NCBI RefSeq assembly: GCF_900324465.2
Contig: NC_046624.1
Span: forward strand, 11,343,386 to 11,407,385
Reading direction: 5' to 3'
DNA length: 64,000 nt
From: Anabas testudineus
Lineage: Eukaryota > Chordata > Actinopteri > Anabantiformes > Anabantidae
The notes under the pieces were generated by a model. The model saw only the letters and a program-made list of their open reading frames with translations. It was not told the DNA's origin and ran no database searches. Both the position numbers and the translations under genes were made by a program. Below are positions 47,051 through 58,910 of this stretch, piece by piece (the stretch's first letter is position 1; every line of letters starts with the position of its first letter).

Positions 47051-49308
47051 ATAAGAGAGCAACTGCAACAGTCTGCTGTTTAAATTGTGCCTGCGCACTT
47101 TAACTTGAGTCTTCCTGGTAGAACGTGCAGCACCCAACACAAGTGCAGTGGCTGAGACACATTCAAAGTTAGGCTATGTTAGATTTTATTATTTTATTAT
47201 TATTTTTTTAACATGATGGCCACCCTCACCTGTCAGGTTATATCTGTATGTTGGTGGTAAAGGCCATGGCATCAGGTTTAATTCTCATAGTACTGGCAGA
47301 TGGCAAGCCTAAAGATTAACCCACTGTGGTCTAATCCCTTCTCATCCTGTAATGCACAGGCCCTGTCTTTGTTCACACAGGTCCAACATACCGTACATAA
47401 ATGCAAGACATAGTTAGCTCAAACAATGTTGCTGCAAGCCACAGAACTGACTTGTAGCCCTATTGCACGTTGCATATTGCAGGTAATATGATGTGAATTC
47501 ACAAACGTCTGACCGCTAGCCTCTATATTCTCAGTCATAGTACACGTGACTCTTAAATCACTTATGATGTGTGTCTGTGTATTCACTGACCGTTATATAC
47601 TGCATGTGCACGTCTTTACAGTGACCAGCGTAAAAAACCAAACAGATAAGAGCTCACTGCTCTTCTGTAGTCATCTTCTTAGTTTCTAATCCTGTGCTTT
47701 CAATCAAAGCAGCACATGCCGACCTCTTTGTTGCTGCTGTGACAGGGATGTGAGGATGCACGTAGGAAAATATATATGCTATATATATATATATATACCC
47801 CAAGAGGGTCCTCCTTTTAAGTTTAAATATCATTTAAAGGGTTTAGGAATTAAGTGCATCAGTGAATGATACATAGATATTATGTTTGCTTTATATATCT
47901 TAGGTCAGTCAGCACCTGTTTGTCGAGCTATCACAAAATAAAATCCAACCACTGGTATTCATGCGTGAGGGTACTGTGATGGAAATATCTGGAATCCTTT
48001 CGAAACAATGCAAACAAATAAATCTGTTTACTGTTGCTTTCAGTGACATTATTTGCTTTAGAGCTGCCCTACAAATTGTATTATTTTACCTCTGAGATAA
48101 TTCTGCCATTTATTGACTTGCATTTTTTATTTTACACACTTTGTTTTCTGTCATAGTTGAAGCTAAGATATATTTTAATTTCACATTACATCATACTGTT
48201 ATTATACTTTATGAGAAACTGTTTTTCTCAGCATCATTTGCAGAAGGCTGATGTGTGGAGCATGTTTTTGGATGTTTATCAAGAGGCGGTGTTGACAGAG
48301 GGAGCTACAAGTAGAATTAGTTTGGCTCTCGTCCTGTACATGTCTCTGAAACGTGATGGTACTGTAAAAATGTCAAATGAACATGTCGACTAATGTACCA
48401 ATAAAACTGTTTTTCACTAATACATCAAGAACATTTTGGATTAGAGGCATCCCAACTATATCTCAAATACACCCATCACATCCTTTTTCTGTTATAGCTG
48501 TTCCAAATAGCATGTATAATATGTTTTATAATAATATGATTTTAATTTTAAACAGCTGTATGAAAACAAACAATACATTGACTCCTGCAGTTTGCTTAGT
48601 GATATGCTACACGATCACACTATCTGTTAGAGCACCTGTTGTCAAGATACCCAATTCAGCTTTACCATTTTGGATTATTATTGATAATCTCTACTGTGGT
48701 TTGCCAAGGGCAGAGGTTTGCTTTTAGTCCTGGTCCACTCTAAAACTAGGTCATTCTTTTAATCTCTCCATGCAGAGCACACTGTAGGTTAACTGCCTTT
48801 CATTTTCATAAACCGCAGTAAGTGCACAGCAAACCCACAGCATCATGCAAAATCCTACAAGATGTGACATTTTTCTTCTTCTTCGTCATCATGGACTGAG
48901 AAGACCACTAACAACATATGTATATAATTTAAAAATAATTTATGAACAAGCTAGTCCAGTATAAGGTTTGGCTGGGTGAAGGTTATAGCAGGAGCCACTG
49001 CCCCTCAACAACATACAAAATATATGTAAATAAACTAAACTAACTAAAACAAACTAAACTATAAATTTAATCTAATACTTTTAATCTCTAAGTACATAAA
49101 ATCCAGAATATGTTTAAATAACAACTTATGTGGTACCACTGCTGTATTGGTTTAGCTGTTCACATAATAGAACACAAGCACATCACACATGGTGTAGTTA
49201 TCATCTTTATCATGTTTATCTTGGTATATTGGATTATCCTTAAAAACAAAGCTAAGTGCAAGTATGTCAAACCAATTCCCTTTATATTATCTATAATACA
49301 TTACTGTA

Positions 49309-49680
49309 CCTGTGAAATGAATTCAACCCCTTGGATGTTCCATCCTTTTATTGACATCATAAATCACTCGTGATCAATAAAAGGTGAAATCAATGTTTGC
49401 ATTAATATTCATCCCCCTTCAGGTCAGTATTTAGTAGATGAACCTTTAGCTGCAATCACAGCATGGAGTCTGTGTGAATAGGTCTCAGTTAGGCTCACAC
49501 AGCTTAACACCATTTTTTTTTGCAAAACTGCTCGAGCTCTGTCCGGTTGCGTGGGGATCGGGTGTGAACAGCCCTTATCAAGTCCTTCCACAAAGTCTCT
49601 ATTGGATTGAGGTCTGGGCTCCAGAACATTCACCTTGTTGTCGGTAAACCATGTCTGTGTAGCTTTCGCAGTATGCTTTC
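49309..49680. mobile_element. fragment of a Tc1-type non-autonomous element
   Basis: It begins near GAATTCAACCCCTTGGATG, an end-like sequence of fish Tc1 elements. It continues with words I recall from a common Tc1 family: GCTGCAATCACAGC, TTTGCAAAACTGCTCGAGCT and TCTATTGGATTGAGGTCTGG. No transposase frame survives. It abuts another Tc1 fragment at about 49690. Confidence 0.5.
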
Positions 49681-49689
49681 ATTCATTGT

Positions 49690-50135
49690 CACTGTCATTG
49701 TATCATGTGGTCTTTGGCAAACTTCAGATGTTAAGCACTGTTCTTTTTAGTAAGCAGCAGTTTCCTTTGTAGACACCCTGCTTGTTCAATGTTCAACCTA
49801 CTGTAAACTCATGAACACAAATGTTACCCAGTTCAAATGATTCCTTCAAATCTTTGGCTGTCACTCTGAGTTGCCTCTTTATTGAGTGTTTGTTGTCCTC
49901 CTGGGGTAATTTTGACTGGCCGCCCACTTCTTGATAGAGTAGCCACAGTCCCAAAGTGTCTCCATTTGTAGATTGTTTGTCTAACTGTAGACTGATGAAT
50001 ATTTAAAGTCTCTGACATCACTTTGTAACCCTTTCCTGCTTTAGGTAAATCATCAATTCTTGATCGTAGATCCTCTGAAAGCTCCTTTTTACATAAGCAC
50101 ATTCTTCTTGTGCGGCGCAAACTCAAAAAGAGTGT
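49690..50135 (-). mobile_element. Tc1-like transposase, N-terminal half only
   Basis: The minus strand from 50126 reads KELSEDLRSRIDDLPKAGKG, then HQSTVRQTIYKWR and RSGRPVKITPGGQQ. This is the bipartite helix-turn-helix DNA-binding half of a Tc1 transposase with its GRPVK AT-hook-like link. The catalytic DDE half is absent and the frame decays after about 97 codons. The same sequence recurs at 62780-63205. Confidence 0.75.
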
Positions 50136-50669
50136 TTAATATGTATATAGTAGAAATTGTAGGTAAAATATTATCCTCCCAACTTCATGTTGGGCGCTGG
50201 TTTTCAAACTAAACCTGTGCTGAGAGCCAGTCTTTGATGTGCTGCTCCAGTAAAGTGTATTCTTTTACAGTACTGCCTCCAAGTGGTAAAAAACAGGTGG
50301 TGGACCAGTAAAAAAAACAAAAAAACAAAATCAAATCACTGGTATTGTGCGTTTTGATCTGCACTTACATGAATTCAGTATGAGTGAGTGAGGCAGAATG
50401 AATAACTTCATACCCAAACTGAATCAGATGAATTTTAGCATTTACACATGTCCTTTTATGACTTTTTTTTTCTGGTTTTGTAACGTTGTCACAAATCGAA
50501 CAACATAGGACAGATGAATCCTGTCATTTAGTTATTTTTGTCCATGGATAATGAAATCTAGCGGCTCTTAACACAATGTGTCCTATAATATGTTTGCTGT
50601 ACAGGACAAATTACTCTCATTAGTAGAGTTACAGTATAAATAACATTATAACTAAGTGAAAACAACTCA

Positions 50670-50693
50670 ACAACAACAACAACAACAACAACT
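50670..50693. repeat. (AAC)n repeat
   Basis: About eight CAA units in an AT-rich context. Confidence 0.85.
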
Positions 50694-50739
50694 ATTTTTA
50701 TATTTATTTCAGTTTATTTAACATTATTTTATTGCAAAC

Positions 50740-51480
50740 GAATATGCAGGGTGGCACAGGTCGTGGAGGAACCCCCACGAACAGTGGGGGTCTTTATGCT
50801 GGAGCGCAGGGAGCCTGCGGATCACGTGACCTCGCCTACACAGGATGTCCCACGCAGGAAAAAGCGGTGGTGTGAAGCGTGGCCACAGTCAGCTCAGTCA
50901 GGGCAGTGGGAGCCAGCGCATAGGAAAAGTTAGAAGTGAATATTTTCACAAACAAAAAACCTATTCTGGGTAAATCACTGCGTGTATCCAGTCTATAAAG
51001 TCTAGAGTCTCCTCTGTGGCACAGCCTTTTTTTTATTTTTTATTTCGATATATTTCATTCAAACACTAAACATCAGTCTCGCTTGCGCACTCCTCCTGCT
51101 TTAACGTCGATGTCTCTACAAGAGCTCCGCAGTACCTCCGCTTCGCCCCTCGACCATCTGGCAGAGGAAAGGAGCCCGCGTCCCAGGATACAATGAGGCA
51201 GTGTGTCCTTGTCCGAGACAATACAGCAAGATGCTACGAGGGGACGATGCCGCTTCTCATAGGATCCGGGATGTTTTGCTCGATTACGGAGAGACACCAG
51301 CTCAAGGTTTGTAACCTCCACTGCACGATCAGCTCCATCATCTTGTGTTTGTGTTTGTGTGTGTGTGTGTGTGTTTTTTCCTAACAAGAAACGAGTCAAA
51401 GCTTTAAAAACAACTTAAAGACCCACTGACACGCGGTACAGGGAGTAAACATCCAGCCGCCGTGCGCGTAATACGCACAA
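50740..51480 (+). promoter_or_regulatory. CpG-rich patches, possible chst3 promoter and 5' exon
   Basis: Two GC- and CpG-rich patches (about 50750-50930 and 51070-51480) stand out from AT-rich surroundings about 2 kb upstream of the first recognised chst3 exon. A possible donor (CTCAAG then GTTTGT) lies at 51306-51307, and an acceptor precedes the coding exon at 52986. The first patch has a perfect 8-bp hairpin (ACCCCCAC, 5-base loop, 50771-50791) inside a 60-codon open frame of unknown meaning. Confidence 0.35.
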
Positions 51481-51845
51481 ATGTTTAAATACTGGTGGAT
51501 GATAAGATGTGACCTGTTTCCACTACTGTCAAAGCACACGTGTGATGTGTAGGGGTTTCCTTATATATTGTAGATATAAGCGATGATTGTGCGAATATGG
51601 AGGCTGTGGCTGGTCCACTAATCAATATTACCCTCTGTTTTAGACGTGAGCTGCTATAGTCTCCAGTTTTTCTTGATTTAATTTAGAATATGTGAAAGTA
51701 TCTCCCCATCACATCAAGCCACTAGAGGTTAATAACATGCACAAGTATTCATTAGTCTTTATTTATTCTGGTTCAATGGTGAGGATGTTGGGAATTGAAT
51801 GGCCCCTCCCCCCTAAACGACTTCTATAGCATTAAAAGGACACAG

Positions 51846-51846
<1 letters not shown>

Positions 51847-51901
<55 letters not shown>
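51847..51901. repeat. (CA)n microsatellite
   Basis: Pure CA run of about 27 units. Confidence 0.92.
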
Positions 51902-51905
<4 letters not shown>

Positions 51906-53006
51906 TTTATCTTTATTGCCAAATGCAAAGCAGCATGACAGCCAAACTAAAATCAATCATCACACGGATATAATAAACAGCACCTATATAAATTATAATG
52001 CTTTTCAATATTTGCCCATAACAGTTAATTGTTTACACCAGCACCCCTGGATGAACAGCACAGCTTTCAGATTTAGCTCCCAGCGACTTCATGAGATGCC
52101 GCTTCAAGGCTCTGAAGGCAGCCATTAATGTAATTTGTAGTCAGATAAACAGAGTGATGTGTGTTTCTGCTTGAGCAGATAGTCAGATTTGCCAAACGCT
52201 CCAGTGACTCTTGAATATGTAAAAGTGCACAGCTCAAGTGCTTCAGCCTGACAGTTTGACGGCTATGGCGTATTAAGCTCAGATAATTGGGTGATATTTA
52301 CTTACAGAGCACACAATTACTTCACAACGCCTTGAAAACTGTGTTTTTTCCCCTTAATGATATGCTTTGTAGGAATTATTCACGTTCCTGACAGCCCAAA
52401 TGGTGTGTATGTCAGTAACATGAAAATAGTCCACAGACAGAATTAATAATTTCAAATTAAATTCACATCAATAGTTCAGTTTTTAATTAGTCTCACAGAA
52501 GAGCAATGTTACACCAGTGCTATGCTTAAGCTAGTTTCCAGCTGCATGAATAACCCTCAAACATACAGACATAATGCAACACTTCCAATGGATGGGAAAG
52601 ATACTATTATGCCTGATTGGTTTGTTTTTTAAGCTACCAAGCCCTGACTTGTCCTGAGCTGTATACCTGTAAAGATTGATTTACTCGTTGAAAAGGTGCA
52701 TCAAAGATCACTTGACTGTCAACATGTTGCTGCATGCTCTACCATTGGCTCATAACTAGACTCGTAACTTCCAGAAATTATACTTGGGAATTTACATGGA
52801 AAATTGTGCAACTCGTGTTCCACTGTTCGCTGCCACTGAAAACCTCTTGTGTTTACACTAAGTCTCTATGCCTCTCGCTCTCTTCCATCTTCTGTTTGGT
52901 GTTTGCTGTCATTTGAATGCCATTAGGAACCAGGAATAGCATCTAAACACATCCTGTTTTTTACTAAAATGTCTTTTTCATTGCAGAATGAAGCTGTATC
53001 CTTTGC

Positions 53007-55184
53007 ATGACAAGCTATGACCGACATCCACACAAGACTCTAGGCATCCAGTTACAACGCCGGGACTCAAGAATGAAGCCCAAATATGCAGTTGCCTTCA
53101 TCTGTATTGTTGCCCTGGTTATCATCGAAAAGGAAAGCAACATCATATCAAGGTATGAGAATGGGGGGCAATAGATAGAATCATAATATCTGGGAAAATA
53201 ATAGTTGTACTCAGGGCCCCTCCCATTTCCTCTGGGAGTAGGATTCACTGAAGAGGGAGGGAGTAGGCTCTCTAAAATATTAATCTTCAATTTAAATGAT
53301 GAAATGTTAAGAAATTTTGTGTGCTGCAGAAATTGGGTGGAGGCATATTGCAATGGCAAGCTTTAGGTTGTTGTTTTAAAGCAATAGCATTATATTTTAG
53401 AAAATACACTTGTTTGGTTTCTTGTTGACAGTTAGGAGAGAAGATTGTTACCAATCACTTGTACTATAAATATGAAGCTACTGCCAGCAGCTGCTTGTCT
53501 TTGCTTAGAATAAAGGTAAGAAAGCTGCCTAACAGTGAATCTTTAGGTAAAAACAAGAAGTTTGGGTTTAACAGACTGTTGGCTGTTTGTAGGAATGATA
53601 GCAATATTGATCTTCTCATCTCACACCCAACACGAGTTTGAATCACACCTCCAACATACAGCAGCTTTATGCAAATGTCAGCTAAATGCCAAATGTGACA
53701 TATAAGACCCGTCTTTGGTGTTTACTCTGCTTCATCTGCTGCTGCTTGATAATATTTTAGTCATGCTTCTGTATCCCATCAGGGTCTCTGACAAGCTGAT
53801 CCAGAGGCAGACTCCACAGACTCCAGTGGATCACAACAACACAACACAAAATGGCTCCCTGTCCATGCTCAAAAGGCTGCTGTCTAAGCTCATTGGTAGA
53901 AAGGAGAATTACTCAAATTTCCCTGATTTAGGCACGAACAGCTACAGAGGTGGCCGTAAGCACATACTGCTCTTGGCCACCACACGAACAGGCTCCTCAT
54001 TTGTAGGTGAATTTTTCAACCACCATGGAGAGAACATGTTTTACCTGTTTGAGCCTTTGTGGCACGTTGAGCGCATGCTGACCACGGCAGCAGAGGCAAA
54101 CAATGGGACAGTGTTGGGAGGAATCTACCGGGATGTACTCCAGGGGCTCTTCCTGTGTGATTTCTCTCTTCTTGAGAAGTTCATCTCTCCCCCACCTCAG
54201 GACCATGTCACCCCAGCTCTTTTCCGCAGGGAGTCCAGTTTGTCTCTCTGTGAAGAACATGTCTGCAGCCCTGTAATCAAGGATGTCTTTGAGAGGTATT
54301 GCACATTTTTTGCATACTCGTTATTAATGATCAAAATGAGGAACTAGTTTTTTTGACTGTATAAATAATAATTTTATGCATTTTCCTTTGGTTTAGTGGA
54401 AGTGCTCCAACCATCTGTTTAGAAAATAAACAAGAGTTTTCTTTATAAGCTCTGATTTGTATAAAAACTCTAACAATCTTGTCTTAGGTATCACTGTAAG
54501 ACTCGCCGCTGTGGGCCGCTGAACTTGACCCTTGCATCCAAATCCTGCCTTTCCAAACCACACCATGCTATTAAGACTGTCCGCGTGCGCCAGCTGGAAA
54601 CATTGCAGACATTAATGGAGGACCCTCGCCTGGATATGAGAGTGATCCAGCTTGTTCGAGATCCACGGGCCATTTTAGCATCCCGCATGGTGGCTTTCTC
54701 TTCAAAATACCAGACATGGAAGGCCTGGGCGCAGGACGGCCAGGTACCTGAAGATGATGAGGAGGTGAAGAGGCTCAAAGGAAACTGTGACAATATTAGG
54801 ATGTCTGCAGAGGTGGGGCTGAGCCAGCCTCAGTGGTTGAAGAGCCGCTACATGTTGGTGCGTTATGAGGATATTGCTCGCTATCCCATGCAGAAGGCAG
54901 AGGAGATGTACAGATTCACGGGGATACCGTTTAGTCCCCAGGCTAGGGAGTGGATTCTGAGGAACACGCAGACCACGCAGGAAGCTAGCGGGATTTACTC
55001 CACGCAGAAGAACTCATCAGAGCAGGCAGAGAAGTGGAGATTTAGAATTCCTTTTACACTGGCTCAGGCAGTGCAGAGAGTGTGCGGACCCACCATGGAG
55101 CTTTTTGGGTACAGGTTTGTGGATGATGAAAAGACATTGACCAATAAATCCATCAGTTTACTGGAGGATAGAGTGTTTCCCTAG
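53007..55184 (+). CDS. chst3: carbohydrate (chondroitin 6) sulfotransferase 3, 3 coding exons
   Basis: This Golgi type II membrane enzyme transfers sulfate from PAPS to the 6-position of GalNAc in chondroitin. Exons: 53007-53152 (exon begins at 52987 after TTGCAG), 53783-54295 and 54488-55184; they join into 451 residues. A short cytosolic part is followed by a signal anchor ([14 protein letters not shown]) and the CHST3 hallmark [14 protein letters not shown]. The 5'-phosphosulfate loop is [14 protein letters not shown] (about residues 111-124) and the 3'-phosphate loop is [16 protein letters not shown] (about 273-288). Near the end are [22 protein letters not shown] and [10 protein letters not shown], all diagnostic of CHST3. 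The stem is shorter and less acidic than in mammals. I chose ATG 53007 because it is in frame, follows the acceptor closely and restores a short N-terminal part as in other CHST3 proteins; ATG 53073 is the alternative. Teleosts may have a and b copies; this copy is not resolved. Confidence 0.94.
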
Positions 55185-58100
55185 TCTTAGGACATGCAGC
55201 TGTGAATCTGCACATGATGGATCAAAAAAAGGAGAAGCCATAATTGCACAGACCAAAACTTGGTGCCATACAAGACACAAACTGTATGACCATAATATTC
55301 ACAGTGACCAATGATGTGCCTCATTGTAACAATGAAGAGCCACTTGATAAAGAGTAGTATTTATTTACGTTCGGTGTTTACTGACAAGCTTGGTACCTAA
55401 GCTGTATGAGATGTTCATGAAGAAGGGATGTCAATCCTGACTGAGTATTATGTAAGACTTTACTGATAGCTGATCATGTTTAGATTTTCAGGGATACACT
55501 ACAGTGAAAGAGAAAGTTATGTGTTTTGTTTGTGTGTATGTCTGCATGATGATTAATAGTGATTAATACTGCCTAGTCCAACCTGCTTTGTATTCTGATA
55601 TACGTGCACTACGCCAGGCAGCAGATGGAATCCCTTTGGGTTAAACCTGATGCTCTTTGATTGAAGGTTTTTCATAACTGACTGAGGTAATGGGAATGTG
55701 GAATTGCATTTTTTGTTCTTGAAGAGTATCTACATCTTCCCAGCAGTACTTTGATCTATTTAAACACATCTTTTAAAGTATCTTTGTAGTCTAATTCAAA
55801 TATGTCATCAGAAAATACCATAGCAGCAAAGCCAGCCAAGATAGATATAATGTAAAGTGCTCATGAGGTTACTATGTGAAATGAGGTAACACTATGGAGG
55901 AAGAAGGAGAAATATGCCTTACCTGCACGTGTCTTCAACATCCAAGTGTTGTTTTTCCCAGTTGCCATAGTGGAAGAAGTAATGTGTTTCCCAGTACAGC
56001 TGCCCCAGCACTAAGTAAACAGGCAGTTTAGGTGTGATTTTATGAAAGCAGCTTCACGCCTCAACATCAGAAGGCAGACATAATTCATTTATGTCAGACA
56101 GGTGTGTTCATGGCCACAAACCAAAACTATTATACAAGGAGTTTTCTAATCACTTCCTGACTCCATTAACTAGTACTTTATTCCTTTAAAGGTTGTGTGA
56201 TTCTTGTGTGTCATTATACATTAACACACACCTTAGGGTTAAAGTAAAACCCAGGTACTATAGAGTTAACTGTCATGCATGATGGTATATAAAGGTATCC
56301 ACTGTGACTCTGGTTCAATGGCAGCATTGTGTTCGATTTGGCTGAGGCACTGCTTAAACTGCCATGCATCTGAGGTCCATATACTGCCTTAGTGTTTAAA
56401 ACATAAATATGAATACATTACAACTGGCGGACCTTGAGTTGCGCAGACTCACTACTGAAGTATTTAAGCCAAAATGAATACTGTGCAATAGCAAGTGTGT
56501 CCTAAACAGTGGGTGTAGTTAGAACGTGGTTTAAGTTAAGATTGAGTTTTTAGAGAGCTGATGCGATTGTCAACTGGAATTAAATGTTTTCATGGTGGAA
56601 AAACGTCATAAGCAGTCTTAAAGTCAAGGCTTAGGTCTTGTCTCAAGTCTCAGTTGAAGTTTCACGTCCAAGTTTTGTCACAACCCTACACCAGAAAGTT
56701 AGTTGGATGTTTGAATGCTGAATTAACATGTCATTGTATTTGAAAAAAGTAATAATAGCAGAGTTAAAAAGCTAACCACATCTTATTAACGCATGGGCAA
56801 AATTACAACATGAGCTTTATTTTACCAGATGTGAGACTTTAAGTCTGGCCAAGTCTTAAATTAATGACTTAAGTTCACAGTTGTGGTCACAGACACTGCT
56901 CCATTCATACACTGTTTTTATTTTGCTAAAATAAATGCATTGTTTTTGTGCCAAGGTATCGCCCGTTTTTAGCTGAAATAAATGTATTTAGCCTCATCTT
57001 AGTGAAACAATAAATGGAACAAATTGGGCGTACAGACAGAAAGTGAAGAGACTGGTCATGCTGGTTGTTTGAATGTTTTGATATTTTATGACGTGCGGAC
57101 ATGTAACAAACTCAAGCTGAATGAAGACGCTCACACTTTTTATAGTCACCATGTAAGATGTGTTTCTTCAAAGAATTTGAGAAAAAAAATCACTTTGAAA
57201 TAAACAACTCTTACTGACACAGAGTGCAATTGTTTGATGGGATGTGAAAAGTTCAGAGTTTCTTTAAAGACTTGCTGTGAGTATTTGCTATTAAAATGTT
57301 GTTGGACCATCACATTGTTATTATTCTTGCAGAAGAAACCAACGGCCTGCACACAGACACTGCATGTGATACTATAAATGTGACACACAGATGTTAATGT
57401 TAGTTTATTCTATTGAAATATGTAAAATTATTCCTTTTTGTAAAATTTGGTATTTAAGCTATGGAAACATGAATATTATTCTTATACATGTAAATACTAC
57501 TTCTGTCACACATGGAAATGACTTCTTAGCAGTTCAATGACGACACATAAGTCCATCTATAAGAATATGTTATAATGTACAGTCACGCCCTTGTAATGTC
57601 AATTCCTCAAGTATTTTCAGCAGTGGGAAAAAGTGACCGACTGCACATGACAAATGTACAGCTGGGGCAGTGGCTCAGTGGTTGTAGAGGATGTTTTGTG
57701 GCAGAAACACAGGAAATGTGCTAATGATTCATGATAATTCAGTTTTAGTGTATTTGTATTGCATTTTGTACATTTAACTGACCACAGTGGACAACTGCCA
57801 TAGCTGAGTGCATGGATCACTATCAAGACAGAGGAAAACATAGTCATGCTCTGTGAGATCCACAGTTCCTTTTAAAGACTTTTCAGTAGGGAAATGTTCA
57901 GTCATTGCTCAGGCATTTCTCCTTCATAGATTCCTTTCTTATCAGTGTCTTTTTTTAACCACTGATTGTAGAGGCTCAAGACGGACAAAATGACGAATGA
58001 AGGTGGCTTTGTTGTAGCTCCACACTCACATACATGCTGTTGTCAGGGATCCCCAAAAAGCTGGGTGGGAATAACTAGCCAGGGAAAAAAAAAGTAGAAA

Positions 58101-58848
58101 CAAAGAGTGCATTCAGGTCAGCATTCTTTCTGGCCAATTCACACTCCAGCTAAGAGAAATTACTTTTTTATAGATCACAGCTGTTGATCATCAACCAGAT
58201 CATTTCCCAGAAACTGAATACATGCACATCAGAAAATGGGAAAGGCTTTGGACAAGATACAGAAAAGTCAGGTCCAATCCCCAGTCAGGTTTCCTCAAAG
58301 TAGCCTGTGCTGTTTTTAACCACTAGTAGTGCTGTAGATTTTTCCAACATGTGGAAGGTGTCATGTTATACACACTTGCTGCTAATGAAATGTACTGAGA
58401 TGATCATGTAGAATTACAAAATGACTACACTGCAATTCAGTATCTTTTTGTAGTCAATCTAACAATCTGATCTTAGACATTTTATTATTATTTTACTGTT
58501 TATGTACTGTATATAATGAGGCTATTTCACAAGTCAACAGATTAAGGAGATGATGCATTGCATGTGACCATACCAATATAAACAAAAAGATAAACATGTT
58601 TATGAAAACAATTTACAACATGATGTTTAGATCTTTTTCTTTGAGTTATGTAAGACAGCAGCAGTCCACAGAGTGGAAATAGTAGGCAAAGATATGTTCC
58701 CTAAACATATCTTTATATCAAAATGTACTTTTGCTGTCTTCCATTATTCTCAGCATTAAGGTAATATTTAACTTTAGCAGTTTATTAACAGCATGAATAG
58801 AAAACTAACAGAGCAGACTGGATGATATGCAAAGGTTAAGTCTGATAA

Positions 58849-58910
58849 TACAAACAAACAAACCAAAAATCACAAATAAAAAACAAACAAACAAACAAAA
58901 AACAAAAAAC
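58849..58910. repeat. (CAAA)n-rich simple sequence
   Basis: Imperfect tetranucleotide CAAA/AAAC run, followed by about 500 bases of A-rich sequence with many 'aacta' words. Confidence 0.75.

Larger units (their letters stand above)
45434..53006. other. intergenic region between cdhr1 and chst3
   Basis: The cdhr1 promoter should lie at the left and the chst3 5' exon(s) in the right part. No coding exon was recognised between 45434 and 52986. The stretch contains a short dispersed-repeat scrap (47007-47050), an AT run (about 47770-47797), Tc1-type fragments (49309-50135), an AAC run (50670-50693), a CpG-rich patch (50740-51480) and a CA run (51847-51901). The rest is AT-rich with only short chance frames. 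Confidence 0.6.
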
